The position numbers and the translations under genes were made by a program. Positions 38,440 to 61,739 of a stretch of 64,000 bases of DNA are shown here, in pieces. The notes beneath the pieces are model-generated. The model saw only the letters and a list, made by a program, of their open reading frames with translations. It did not search any database and was not told the origin of the DNA. Source of the DNA: Batillaria attramentaria (lineage: Eukaryota > Mollusca > Gastropoda > Batillariidae); NCBI GenBank assembly GCA_018292915.2, contig JACVVK020000479.1, positions 123,501 to 187,500 of the forward strand. The letters are read 5' to 3'. The first letter of the stretch is position 1, and each line of letters opens with the position of its first letter.

Positions 38440-38790
38440 GAATGCAGTTGTCCTCAGATGGTCTTCCAGGTTGCCCGGCATAGAGCTTGACCCTCAGCGG
38501 TACTGGTTCTGGCCATGTTTCTTGTCTGGGAGCTTCATGGAGCCGGCAGTGTTGTAGCAGGTGTTCAGCATTCATGATGTCTGCATTGCATGCGCACTTC
38601 TCAGACTCGCCGATTCAGACGGCTTCGCTGTACATAAAATTATGTGGGTTTAGTCTGTTGTGTCCAGTCCTCAGTGGGAACAGGATGAGCTGGTCCGGTC
38701 TGTTTAACTTGTGGTAGCTGTCAGACTCGTTGAAGTTAGGGTGTTGCGGCTCCTTCCGGCATTTCTTCTTGGAGAGGGCTTTGATGATGG
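38440..38790 (-). pseudogene. Second LINE C-terminal relic of the same kind, with an in-frame stop
   Basis: Reading the minus strand gives NRPDQLILFPLRTGH and then a C-x-C-x8-H-x4-C knuckle (CACNAD...HLLQHC) with the same spacing as the relic at 26460-26813. A TGA interrupts the frame between the two motifs and later codons are degraded. It lies upstream of the palmitoyltransferase gene. Confidence 0.65.
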
Positions 38791-38817
38791 TCTTTTTCTC
38801 AGCACATGACACGAGTT

Positions 38818-38994
38818 AGTAGGGCTTCGTACGGAGAACTTCGCTGAGCAGCGTAACCCACTTGCATGTAAATTAGGCACGTTACGGGTACCATTAGCTA
38901 ATCACAGCGCGTTAGCAGCTCGCGGCCGTGTGAGCCTAATTTACATGTAAATAGGTTACGCTGCTCAACGAAGTCCTCCGTACGAAATCCTACT
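38818..38994. mobile_element. Foldback MITE, about 177 bp, almost a full palindrome
   Basis: The left arm (AGTAGGGCTTCGTACGGAG... to AAATTAGGC) is repeated in inverse order as the right arm (GCCTAATTTACATG... to CGTACGAAATCCTACT), with arms of about 60 bases and a loop of about 55 bases. No coding capacity. The flanks read TTAGT and ACTAA, so the exact boundaries and target duplication are uncertain. Confidence 0.65.
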
Positions 38995-39157
38995 AAGTCT
39001 CACTAATTGTATACGACTTTCTTTGAGCCTATGGTCCGTCCCTGAACGAAGTCAGTCGTCTACTCAGTACGCGTTGCACTTGTAGAGCAGCATATACACC
39101 GACCAGAGTCACAACAATACTTTCATATGCTATATATTATCACCCAGGTGACTGATT

Positions 39158-39444
39158 CAGGGCCCGCATGTAAAAGTCGGGGTTAGGGAGTTTAGCCCCG
39201 GGTTAGAGTCTAACCTCGAACTAAACTAGCTCTAGGGTTAATTATTTTGTTGTTTTTTTAAAGCAGGAAGCGGGTCCACTCCAGCAAGGTGCCTATGCCG
39301 TTTCAGTTAGAACTGAGTATTGTCTTTCAGTCTTTCTTCGCTTTTTTTTAAATTAAATTTTGTTTTGGAGTTTCTTTTGTCCTAGTCTGGGTTAGGCCCG
39401 TAGCCGTGGGTTAAATTAACCTCGAGTTTTGCATACGGGCCCTG
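39158..39444. mobile_element. MITE with GGGCCCGYATGTAAAAGTCG ends, 287 bp (copy A)
   Basis: The left end starts CAGGGCCCGCATGTAAAAG and the right end finishes with the inverse (TACGGGCCCTG). An inner inverted pair GGTTAG/CTAACC follows. The same element is found at 55651-56245 with about 80-90 percent identity by eye, which confirms it as a family. Confidence 0.65.
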
Positions 39445-39732
39445 ATGCACAGCGGCTCAAGCACATTCGATGAAATGTTTCTCACACAATGTTGTATGCT
39501 TCACGGTCATACGTATGGAGACTGATCTTAAAAGCACTCAAACCCGACCCTTTCTGCCTCAGTGGACAATATTCAGGACAAGTGTCCTTATACAGCCAGC
39601 CAGGACCTTTTCAGTCCTATTAGAGCTTTCACGGATATGATGCACTGAACATGCACTGCTTAGACCTACGGCACACGCTGCGAGCCTGCGGAGCCATCGC
39701 ACGCTGGTCGAACGGCTTTTCAGGCTGTTCAG

Positions 39733-40010
39733 GCTACGTACCATAGATGCAAATTTGGAGGAAAACGCTATATTATATTCCTCTTACACACAAGGCTGCA
39801 GATCACACCCTAGAAATTCTTTAAAATCCCCCCCCCCCCCAAAAAAAAAAGACTCATGTGTAGAGTAAATTTCAACAAATTCCAATATTTCGGGTTTTTT
39901 GTGTTTTTTTTTTTTTTCAATATTGGCAGCAGCTATATTTAGCGTAGTCGTTACTACATGACCCGGAAGCTATTACTGGTCTACACGCTACGAGCGTGCA
40001 GCGGGCGGAC
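39733..40010. repeat. Interspersed repeat shared with 58688-59165
   Basis: It shares the words GGCTACGTACCA, AACGCTATAT, TATTCCTCTTACACA, GTGTAGAGTAAATTT and ATTCCAATAT with the other copy in the same order. It lies directly before the 54-bp tandem array. Confidence 0.5.
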
Positions 40011-40196
40011 TGCGCCGCCTGCCTGCCGCTGGACAATACACAAAGAGCGAAAGCGGGCGGTCAGCGGGGATTGACTGGCGTGGCGAGGAAGAAACAGGAC
40101 AGTGTTCTACTCACGGCGTCGCGCTTCAGTGCCCCTGGCGAGCCGATTTGATTGGCTGGGAGTACGTTTTATTGCTTGTAGGCGCGCACGCAAACT

Positions 40197-40860
40197 CGCC
40201 ACGTCTGACGGCCCCCTTAGGATTGCCTGTGACTATTAGATGAGTCGAATCGCCACGTCTGACGGCCCACTTAGGATTGCCTGTAACTATTAGATGAGTC
40301 GAATCGCCACGTCTGACGGCCCCCTTAGGATTGCCTGTGACTAGTAGATGAGTCGAATCGCCACTTCTGACGCCACGTCTGACGGTCCCCTTAAGGGTGC
40401 TTGTGACTATTACATGAGTCGAATCGCCACGTCTGACGGCCCCCTTAAGATTGCTTGTGACTATTACATGAGTCGAATCGCCACGTCTGACGGCCCCCTT
40501 AAGATTGCCTGTGACTAGTAGATGAGTCGAATCGCCACGTCTGACGGTCCCCTTAAGAGTGCTTGTGACTATTACATGAGTCGAATCGCCACGTCTGACG
40601 GCCCCCTTAAGATTGCTTGTGACTATTACTGACATGAGTCGAATCGCCACGTCTGACGGCCCCCTTAAGATTGCCTGTGACTAGTAGATGAGTCGAATCG
40701 CCACGTCTGATGGCCTCCTTAAGATTGCCTGTGACTAGTAGATGAGTCGAATCGCCACGTCTGATGGCCTCCTTAAGATTGCCTGTGACTAGTAGATGAG
40801 TCGAATCGCCACGTCTGACGGCCCCCTTAGGATTGCCTGTCTGAACTATTACATGAGTCA
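40197..40860. repeat. Tandem array, 54-bp unit, 12 copies
   Basis: Units begin with CGCCACGTCTGACGG at 40197, 40251, 40305, 40371, 40425, 40479, 40533, 40587, 40645, 40699, 40753 and 40807. Spacing is 54 except for one unit with a 12-base extra partial copy (40359-40370) and one with 4 extra bases (near 40630). Because 54 is a multiple of three, the minus strand stays open for about 174 codons (40126-40650) as an 18-residue repeat (RRGDSTHLIVTGNPKGAV). The 4-base insertion shifts that frame, and there is no other evidence of a gene. Confidence 0.9.
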
Positions 40861-40889
40861 TCGCCGTGTAAGTGGCAAATGATGAAAAC

Positions 40890-42191
40890 GTTTACAGATC
40901 GTCTCTGCTGATATAATCAGTCTAAAGGTCTGAACTATTCATTGTGATGCTGATACGTATAGAGTGATAATAGTGGACTAATGTTTACAGATCGTCTCCG
41001 CTGATATAATCAGTCTAATGGTCTGAACTATTCATTGTGATGCTGATACGTATAGAGTGATAATAGTGGACTAATGTTTACAGATCGTCTCCGCTGATAT
41101 AATCAGTCTAATGGTCTGAACTATTCATTGTGATGCTGATACGTATAGAGTGATAATAGTGGACTAATGTTTACAGATCGTCTCCGCTGATATAATCAGT
41201 CTAATGGTCTGAACTATTCATTGTGATGCTGATACGTATAGAGTGATAATAGTGGACTAATGTTTACAGATCGTCTCCGCTGATATAATCAGTCTAATGG
41301 TCTGAACTATTCATTGTGATGCTGATACGTATAGAGTGATAATAGTGGACTAATGTTTACAGATCGTCTCCGCTGATATAATCAGTCTAATGGTCTGAAC
41401 TATTCATTGTGATGCTGATACGTATAGAGTGATAATAGTGGACTAATGTTTACAGATCGTCTCCGCTGATATAATCAGTCTAAAGGTCTGAACTATTCAT
41501 TGTGATGCTGATACGTATAGAGTGATAATAGTGGACTAATGTTTACAGATCGTCTCCGCTGATATAATCAGTCTAATGGTCTGAACTATTCATTGTGATG
41601 CTGATACGTATAGAGTGATAATAGTGGACTAATGTTTACAGATCGTCTCCGCTGATATAATCAGTCTAATGGTCTGAACTATTCATTGTGATGCTGATAC
41701 GTATAGAGTGATAATAGTGGACTAATGTTTACAGATCGTCTCCGCTGATATAATCAGTCTAATGGTCTGAACTATTCATTGTGATGCTGATACGTATAGA
41801 GTGATAATAGTGGACTAATGTTTACAGATCGTCTCCGCTGATATAATCAGTCTAATGGTCTGAACTATTCATTGTGATGCTGATACGTATAGAGTGATAA
41901 TAGTGGACTAATGTTTACAGATCGTCTCCGCTGATATAATCAGTCTAATGGTCTGAACTATTCATTGTGATGCTGATACGTATAGAGTGATAATAGTGGA
42001 CTAATGTTTACAGATCGTCTCCGCTGATATAATCAGTCTAATGGTCTGAACTATTCATTGTGATGCTGATACGTATAGAGTGATAATAGTGGACTAATGT
42101 TTACAGATCGTCTCCGCTGATATAATCAGTCTAAAGGTCTGAACTATTCATTGTGATGCTGATACGTATAGAGTGATAATAGTGGACTAAT
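40890..42191. repeat. Tandem satellite array, 93-bp unit, 14 nearly identical copies
   Basis: Units start with GTTTACAGATCGTCTC every 93 bases from 40890; the last ends at 42191. The only differences I saw are AAAGG instead of AATGG in copies 1, 7 and 14, and one C/T change in copy 1. All six frames contain stops in each unit, so it is not coding. The near identity implies recent expansion or homogenisation. Confidence 0.95.
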
Positions 42192-42382
42192 GTTTATGGT
42201 GTTAGTGAGTGTATTGTACGTACTGTACGTATCGTACGTTGGCGTCGACGTTTTTTTCCACAGCATTTGTCCGGGAATCGTTTTGTAGAGGGTTTTGCAC
42301 TGTCAGTTTAGGAGGGGTTCAAATTGACACCAGCAAAATAATGCCTAAGTTGCGTGTCACTCAGTGTGTGTGAGTGTGACAC

Positions 42383-42575
<193 letters not shown>

Positions 42576-42998
42576 CGCAGGCCCGCCAGGTCTGCCATTG
42601 CGCACTGATATACCTACTCGTTTTGCAGAGAGAACGATAGAGGTGTCACTGTCCTGTGTCTGCATGTGTGTGTTGGGTGAGGCCGTAAGCATTTGCACAT
42701 GCTCTGCAAAAGAAAAGACAGACACACCCACAAACACATGTCCGTGAGTTTTATCGCTTTTACGGTGGGGAATCACGTGATCAGGCAGTACCCGGAGACG
42801 GAGCCGGTCCTTAATATCATGCCGACGAAAAGGACCCGTCTGATCCAACCGCGGTATGACCTTTTCGAATCAATTTACCAGCCGAGAGCGATAAACGTTA
42901 GTAGACAATGTTACAAAACATGTTAGATCGGATCTGCCATCATCTACACCAAGACACAATTTTCCATTAGCCATGTGAAAAGGAGCTAATGCTACAAT

Positions 42999-43245
42999 GT
43001 CCATGCTCACAGATCGTCAGTTCTCAGCTGCTTTCGCGGTGTCTATCATTACACCAGCCTTACACACCTGGACAGTGACAGCGTCTGTAATGATGACACT
43101 GAGCCAAAAGTAGCGTACCCGGCGACGCAGCGATCACACAAAGCGCTCCAGTAGTGCAGCAACAGTCGCTGAATTTGAATGCTCGACCGCTCGAGCAAAG
43201 CACAACAATGTGTCGCATCAAGAACTTTACTAATCACCAAGATAG
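42999..43245 (+). repeat. Interspersed repeat family 5, forward copy
   Basis: CATGCTCACAGATCGTC, then CACCTGGACAGTGACAGCG, CACTGAGCCAA, GCGCTCCAGTAGTGC and GAATTTGAATG in that order. Inverted copies are at 44525, 49241, 49440 and 54493. No tRNA-like box is clear, so the class is unknown. Confidence 0.75.
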
Positions 43246-43282
<37 letters not shown>

Positions 43283-43284
43283 GC

Positions 43285-43361
<77 letters not shown>

Positions 43362-43503
43362 CGCAAAGAGTGTTTCGTAGAAAACAGATAGGCGCTATAT
43401 AAACTGTATCCATAATTATTATTCTTATCGTCAGAATCTGTGAGGTTTAAACGCAGCTTTAGTATATCGCGTCATCCGTGGCATACAGTCCTGAAATATA
43501 CTC

Positions 43504-43920
43504 CGACTGGGCACGGTTTCTCTCAGTCTCGCCGCCAGCAGAGACATTTAAGACAGAATCTGTGACAAAGTGCGTGTCACAGTTATGCCACTGCACACCA
43601 TGCCAGCGAATGGCTGAATGTTGGATGTAGACAACTGACAGTTAGTTTTGCCTGTCTGACGGCTTCAGTGTGAAGTTTCAAAGTGGTGGATAAATGTGCT
43701 CAGTGACGCGGGGGGACTAAAAAACGAGTTCAAGTTCTCTGTCGCCGCCGGCAGCGACATTTTGAGACAGACAAAGTGCGTGTCACAGTTATGCAACTGC
43801 ACAGCATGCCAGCGAATGGCTGTGACGTTGGATGTCGACAACTGACATTTATAGTTTTGCCTGTCTGACTTCAGCCTGGAGTTTTCAAGTGGTGGATAAA
43901 TGTGCTCAGTGACGCAGGAG
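43504..43920. repeat. 206-bp tandem duplication
   Basis: GTGCGTGTCACAGTTATGC occurs at 43570 and 43776, with the following 140 bases (down to TGGATAAATGTGCTCAGTGA) and the preceding CGCCGCC segment also repeated. The copies are diverged by small indels. No coding function is seen. Confidence 0.7.
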
Positions 43921-43984
43921 TGGACCATGTGTCAAAACCGAGTTTCCAACAGACGTGTGGTCACTGTGTCAGAGGGCTTTTGGC

Positions 43985-44300
43985 AGCCGGACAGCGGATT
44001 TGCCGGTCACTAGTGGTAATGTATCCGATCGCGGATCCTGAGCTGCCTGCGTGCTTCGAATCCGTAGTGGGCAAGAATTTGGTTCAGTTGGAAATTTTCC
44101 TTTCCAAAGCGAGTCAAAATCACGTGCAGACTCGTTCATGGTGCCTGCGTCTCGCTCTACTGTACACACGCACGCGCAATACTAGATCAAGTGTGCACAA
44201 AGATCCCATACCAGAGTGGCGTGGCCGCGGAATGGTATACAGTCACACCATGCATGCAGGGAACAAAAACGGGTGGTGGTGTACTATGGCGGCGCGCTCC
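43985..44300 (+). mobile_element. tRNA-derived SINE family 3, copy 1
   Basis: Head with CGCGGATCCTGAGCTGCC and a TTCGAATCC B box, body with CGAGTCAAAATCACGTGCAG, ACTCGTTCATGG and TGTACACACGCACGC. It matches 50279-50585. Confidence 0.75.
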
Positions 44301-44394
44301 CGACGGCACGCCACTGAGAATGCTAGAATTTTGCCTCTTACTATTACACGCGATGTTTCCATGTTTTCTATGCTGCAAAGAAGCTAAGTTATGT

Positions 44395-44524
44395 TTTGGG
44401 ACGGTTTCGCTTGTGAGTGCGCGTTCGCATCCCGGCTGGGGCCAAATATTTGCCCCGTCTTTGATATCACCCGTATGTGGTGGAAAAGGACGTTAACCCC
44501 CCAAACACCCACCCACCCACCCAC
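44395..44524 (+). mobile_element. SINE family 1, 5'-truncated copy
   Basis: It contains GCATCCCGGCTGGGG, the TTTGATATCACCCGTATGTG body and a CACCCACCC tail, and runs directly into another repeat at about 44525. Confidence 0.75.
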
Positions 44525-44815
44525 CCTTGTGAGTGCGCCTGTACGCTCGAAATACTCAATCTTAATGATTAGTAGAGCTTTAAATGCGATACAATGGTGT
44601 TTTACACTTCAGTTGCGCGAGCGGTCGAACATTCAAATTCTACTGCTAAGCTGGCTGGTCTGGCTGACAAGACTCTTGCACAGTGTGTCAGCCGCGTTAT
44701 TGTATATCCTTTTGTTGGCTCAGTGCTAGCGTTTGAGATGCTGTCACTGTGCAGGTGTCTAAGTGGTATGATGCTAGACGCTACCACAACACCTCAGAAC
44801 GATATGTGGACATGA
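44525..44815 (-). repeat. Interspersed repeat family 5, inverted copy
   Basis: ACATTCAAATTCTACTGC, TGTTGGCTCAGTGC and CTGTCACTGTGCAGGTGTC on the plus strand are the reverse complement of the 42999 copy. It is abutted on its left by a SINE family 1 tail. Confidence 0.75.
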
Positions 44816-45079
44816 AAATCTTTCAATACCGCGCCTTTCATGTTGTCATCCTTTTGTTATAAGCAGCCCAGGCGGATATGTGAGAGGGTGGGGGTGGGTT
44901 GGGGAGAGAAAACAAAACAAAACAAGACCCCCTCCCCCCCAAAAAAAAATCAAAAAAATCTTGAGTTCCTATAAATCTCTATGTTATGTTGACTTTGAGT
45001 CATCGCTATATCCTGCCGCGAATTAGTCTTTGTCGCTGACGCGGCGTTAAGCCTTAAAATACTCACTCACTCACTCATC

Positions 45080-45829
45080 GCTATATCAGCTGGATTTTCC
45101 AGTCGCCTTTATTATTTGGTATACTTTTATTTAGACTAAGAGATTTAGACGTTGCGACATCAGTCTAGCTCATGGCTTACGGAAGTGCTCTCTTCAGCAA
45201 GAGGTCCCATATGGCCTGAACACTTCACTTCGCCAGCTGGTTAAAGGGACACGTCTTCACCGCTTTAAGCTCTCAGATCCATCTAGGCGGATTACGATCA
45301 CAAAAGCATGATGTCATGAAGATGTGTACAAAATTGGAACCTTTTCTGAGCCGTCGTTGCTGAAATACGAGCTATTAATCACGGCTACGGCAGGTCCAAC
45401 ACAGGAGGCGGGGGCCAGTCTGTGGCGCGCTGCGCTATGTCGGTTTGCAGTCTTCGGTAAACTCAAATTTCGGGGAAGCCATAGAATCAATGCCAATGGG
45501 GTCGATGCCAACGTAATAAGTTTACAGAGGTGTAAAGGCGTTGGGAAGCCCACTGATCCACTAGTGAGCGAATTTAAAACAAAAAAAAATTCTGAATATT
45601 TTTTTTTTTAACAGTGGGAGTTGCTAATTCTGAAGCAGGTCGCTTTAACTATTGAACGATGAACACTACGTATACAGACATAACGGAAACTCATCCTCCT
45701 CGACCATATTCAGCGGGGAAGTGGCCTGTACCATTGGCGTGACAGCAGACATGTCACGTACACGTAGCGATCATCCACACCCAAGTTCGGTTGCTTCGTT
45801 ATGGCGGCATTCGGGAAGGCATAACTACA
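45080..45829 (+). promoter_or_regulatory. Upstream region of the receptor gene; possible promoter and a possible MITE
   Basis: No coding potential is recognised. The stretch from about 45240 (GTTAAAGGGACACG) to about 45650 (CGCTTTAAC) has imperfect inverted ends and may be a small transposon. The 180 bases before the start codon contain a GGAAACTC element near 45690 but no TATA box. The promoter must be in or above this stretch; its exact place is not visible. Confidence 0.25.
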
Positions 45830-57991
<12,162 letters not shown>

Positions 57992-58067
57992 CGGTCCGCG
58001 TGATTTCTCCCTATGCGCCGACTTCCTTCCACTGACGACACCAGCGAGAAGAGCGTCGGTGCACGGT

Positions 58068-58290
58068 AGTTCAAGAACGCAGCCCCCACATTGTGGAACT
58101 CCCTCCCTGAGTCCTGAAGTAGGCAGTCAGCATCAGTGCATCCTGGAAGCAACCGAAGAAGTTCGGGTAACGATCCTTCAAGAATGCAACGCCCAAACTG
58201 TGGAACTCTTTTCCTGAGTCCGTGGAAAAGGCAGTTAACATCAATGAATTCTGGAAGCAATTGAAGACTTATTTCTTCAAGGCAACACTC
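58068..58290 (+). pseudogene. Two tandem LINE ORF tails just after the receptor stop codon
   Basis: Two head-to-tail copies about 110 bases apart read FKNAAPTLWNSLPES (then a stop) and FKNATPKLWNSFPES followed by an INEFWKQLKTYFF segment and TAA. This is the same LINE C-terminal signature as at 36.5 kb. The first copy starts only about 80 bases after the receptor TGA, so the 3' UTR of that gene is probably built partly from this LINE sequence. Confidence 0.6.
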
Positions 58291-58360
58291 TATTAACGAT
58301 CAGATTTTGTTGTTCCTGTCCTTTCGAAACGTCTCCCGAAGGGGTGTGAACAGTCAGTTA

Positions 58361-58685
58361 AGCCTGCTCTTAACTGGGCATAGCGCGCGAAAAACACACG
58401 TGCACATCACAGTCGTTGCGCTCAGTGTGTCTACTAACTACAAAACTCAACACAGCTGTGCTCGGTGACAAATCGATTGAAGATGCACTGTCCGCCATGT
58501 TAGCGCGCCGAGTGACGTAGTACAGCCAATCAGAATCTGTTGTGGAAACCACAGTCACAGTTGTGGCTATTTGAAATCCAGGTTGCTGTGATGACGCCAC
58601 AGCGACGGAAACCCCCAAAATCACAACTGTGTCACAACTGTGGACAGTACTGTGGCGCTCCGCAGTGCCCAGTTAAGAGCCGGCT
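58361..58685. mobile_element. Second Harbinger-type MITE family, 325 bp
   Basis: A 20-bp inverted end (AGCCTGCTCTTAACTGGGCA on the left, one mismatch on the right). The CTCTTAACTGGG core resembles the GTTCTTAACCGGG end of the 32056 element, suggesting a related family. A short minus-strand ORF beginning MADSASSIDLSPSTAV may be a relic. The flanks TTA and TTG do not make a perfect duplication. Confidence 0.6.
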
Positions 58686-58687
58686 TT

Positions 58688-59165
58688 GGCTACGTACCAG
58701 AGATGCAAAAATGTGGACGGAAAACGCTATATATTCCTCTTACACATAACGTTGCAGATGACACCTTAGGAATGCTTTAAAACTGACCCCCCAAAAAATC
58801 ACAAACATCAGGCAGCCAGGACTGCTGTGTAGAGTAAATTTTCAACAAATTCCAATATTCCGGGTTTTTTTTTTTTAGCAATGTTGGCAGCGACCACATA
58901 CCCCCTCATTCCACGGTCGTCTGTTGGCTCCTGTGCCAGCCGCTCATGAATACAAATAGTCCACAAGCCAGCCTCATGTTTCCCTAATACTATTACTATT
59001 ACCTGGCATGAAACTTGTTTACAAAGCCAACAAAAAGCACCAGATTGCCATTTTTTACTCTGCACACACATTTTAAAAGGGGCAAAGATTTTCTACTATA
59101 TTTAGCCGAGTCGTTGTTACATGACCCCGCGGAAGCTAATACCGGTCTGTAACCAGGGTGAAGCC
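58688..59165. repeat. Interspersed repeat shared with 39733-40010
   Basis: The stretch from GGCTACGTACCAGAGATGC to the TGACC...GGAAGCTA segment matches 39733-40010 in order, with about 190 extra bases in the middle of this copy. Neither copy codes for protein and no clear inverted ends are visible. Confidence 0.5.
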
Positions 59166-59524
59166 GTGCACTGTGTATCAAGAAGCGTTTTTCATTATTT
59201 TCATGTGACCATAGTGCATTTCCTACCTCCTAGGAGTATCCCGCGCTCTCTTTTGGCTCTCTTTCGGTTTTGGGGCTGTATGCGAAAATCGGGCTAGGGG
59301 CGGGTGTGTGTGGGTGCTCGTGTGTGTGCGTGTGAGGGCGTGCGCGTATATGCAATACAGGATAAGTTGAGAAATACCTATATGATATTATGCACATATG
59401 CTTTGTGTCATACTGTACATTTGTTAAAGTGAATTACATTATGTGCCAGCGGCTTGTGTGCAAAAGTGGGGCGTACGGTTACTTTAAGCACATGCGCACT
59501 GTATTGTACTTTGTTTGTATTGTA

Positions 59525-59775
59525 AGGGAGACCGGGGCTAGTTCGCTCCACTTCGCAGTCTGAACGACCCGGAGAACGTACCATTAACGCTGGAGGATCA
59601 ATTACTGGTTTAAATTAAGCGCAAATATCTTGCCTACATTGTGTAGTAAAAAAAAAAATGGGAAGACTGTCATAAAAAAGTACTCAGATTTGTCTGTGAG
59701 CTGACCTACCCTCCACAGGGCGGACTTACCCCGACATGGGGCAAGTCCGCCCGTAGGCCGGGGCAAGTTCGCCCA
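59525..59775. mobile_element. Possible MITE fragment with GGGGCAAGTTCGCCC motifs
   Basis: A GGGAGACCGGGGCTAGTTCG start at about 59526 and repeated GGGGCAAGTCCGCCC / GGGGCAAGTTCGCCC / GGGCGGACTTACCCC words near 59715-59775, in both orientations, look like terminal and subterminal repeats. The exact end is not defined. Confidence 0.4.
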
Positions 59776-59865
59776 CATATGCCTTGGGCATAAATAGTGA
59801 TAACAATAAATGTTTTTTTTTTGTATAGCGCTGCTCTGACATAACAATAAAGGACTCGCTGGGCT

Positions 59866-59982
<117 letters not shown>

Positions 59983-59989
59983 TGTTCAT

Positions 59990-60837
59990 TTTTATTTAAA
60001 GGTGTATTACTTTTCTGTATTTCTGTATCTGCTGGCGCACAATGTATACATGTGTCGTGGATTACATTGTGAAATTGCTTACTATTCATGAAACAGGCAA
60101 TTTCTAGGCAGCATGTACATTGCGCAAATGCGAAATTAGCGCCCCCCCCCCCCCTCAAACCTCTTACTTTGTTCTTGGTCTTGTGTTAAAAACTTTGGTC
60201 AGCGTCCTGATTACAATTGCCTGCGTATTTCATGAATCAGCCAGCTGTACAAAATAATTTGGTTTAAACAGTTTTTATTCATTTTGAACAAAATAGAAAA
60301 TGCACTCACACAATTTCCACAAGGCCGAGCACAACAAGTTAAAAACTTATGAATGTGCTCATAAGTACAAAAAAACATTTGCGGCGGAGGCGTCAGATAC
60401 AGTATTACGTTAAGACAGATTTGTAAAGAAGTGATAGGACGAAAGGGGATAGAGAGAATGGCTAATACGTACAGTATAAAGAAAAATGCAGTGGGACAGT
60501 GTCTGCGACGGCGGCAGCGGGCCGGCGACTGGTAATGGTAATCGGAATTTAGGTGTCAAAGCGACCTGATACTTCTATAAAGTGCTGTACGGTTTCAAAA
60601 ATGTTAAAAATAATGTTATATACAAAATAATTTCACACTTCAGGCAAAGTCACTTGCCTATTTCATGTTTTAGGCACGACATTTGCATGGTTCTAGAGAT
60701 GTGCACAGGGTGCAGTTGTGATTGTGTGCACAGAAGGTGTGTGCATTTATTGTTCAACCAACTCAGCAATGCACATGAAAGAGACAAAGAGAAAAAAGTC
60801 CTCTTTTTTTTTGGTTATAATAATAATGATGATGATA
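59990..60837. other. Unassigned AT-rich sequence downstream of the receptor gene
   Basis: No ORF, RNA gene or repeat family is recognised apart from a poly-C run near 60143. Confidence 0.5.
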
Positions 60838-61210
60838 CCGGCCCCCGTAAAGTAGTGGTTAGCACTTCGGACCATTGACCGGGAGACCCGGGTTCGAGTC
60901 CCAGCCGAGGCAAGCGGGATTTTTCTTACCTAGGTCGGCTGCTACCCAGAGCGGGTGTGCTATGGACCCAACGGGGAGGCTGTTGCCATGCGCCACACAG
61001 CCGAGCTTCACCCACTTCACGGGTGCGACTTTGGGGGTGCTTCCCTTGGTATGACACGTCTTATGATGTGGATGATTACACAGTTCCCGGGCCTGGTTAA
61101 TGCCGGGATATTTATGACAGGAAGCGTGGAATGCGGCCCTGTCCCGCAGTCCTAAATCACACGGACCATCATCTTACCATCATCCTCATCACCATCATCA
61201 CGCATAATAA
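60838..61210 (+). mobile_element. tRNA-derived SINE family 4 with (ATC)n tail
   Basis: The head CCGGCCCCCGTAAAGTAGTG has GGGTTCGAGTCCC as B box. The body includes GCTATGGACCCAACGGGGAG and GCTTCACCCACTTCACGGG. The tail is rich in ATC/ATCATC. Only one copy is in the window, so family status is inferred from structure. Confidence 0.65.
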
Positions 61211-61324
61211 AAATTGCCCTAGCTTCCGAGCCCTCCGTGGATTCCACCCATTATCAGGGAGGAACACCACCGGAGCCGGCAAAGAGTTGTGGCAGCAGCC
61301 AAAAAAAAAAAAAAAAAAAGAAAA

Positions 61325-61735
61325 AAAAAGAAAAAGAGATGATGATGATGATAATAACAATCGCATTAATATAGGCGCTTTCTCCCACATATCTGGCTCA
61401 AAGCGCCGCGAGCCAAACCCAGCACGCACGCTCACGTGAATCACACGCATTCTCTCACACACTGGACATGAACACATTACAGTCACTTGGCGCGAAGGGA
61501 CAGGCCAGCAATTTAAGTTTCGGAGTTTTAGAATAATAAAAAAAAATGTTGGCTGAATATTTCCCAAGCATAAGGAGGAGGAAGCCGAAGTGCCCGGAGA
61601 GAACCTCCGACGGTCGACTCGAATGGACGGTACGTGCCACATACGAGAAAGAAAAATTCGAGTGGGACTCGAACCTAACCTCTTGCATTGGTGACGAAGT
61701 CTTAACCACTAGACCACCGACATATATGGAAACAG
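61325..61735 (-). mobile_element. SINE family 2, inverted copy downstream of the receptor gene
   Basis: GATGATGATGATAATAA tail at left, then AAAGCGCCGCGAGCC and GAATCACACGCATTC, through to the head with GAGTGGGACTCGAACC and ACCACCGAC. Confidence 0.8.
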
Positions 61736-61739
61736 GGTG

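Noticed and set aside
40126..40861. 18-residue repeat ORFs as a real repeat-protein gene
   Set aside because: A 4-base insertion breaks the frame between the two ORFs and there is no signal peptide, splice site or distinct flanking coding sequence; kept only as a finding.
40197..42191. Tandem arrays considered as a CRISPR array
   Set aside because: The units are contiguous 54-bp and 93-bp repeats with no unique spacers, and the genome is eukaryotic.
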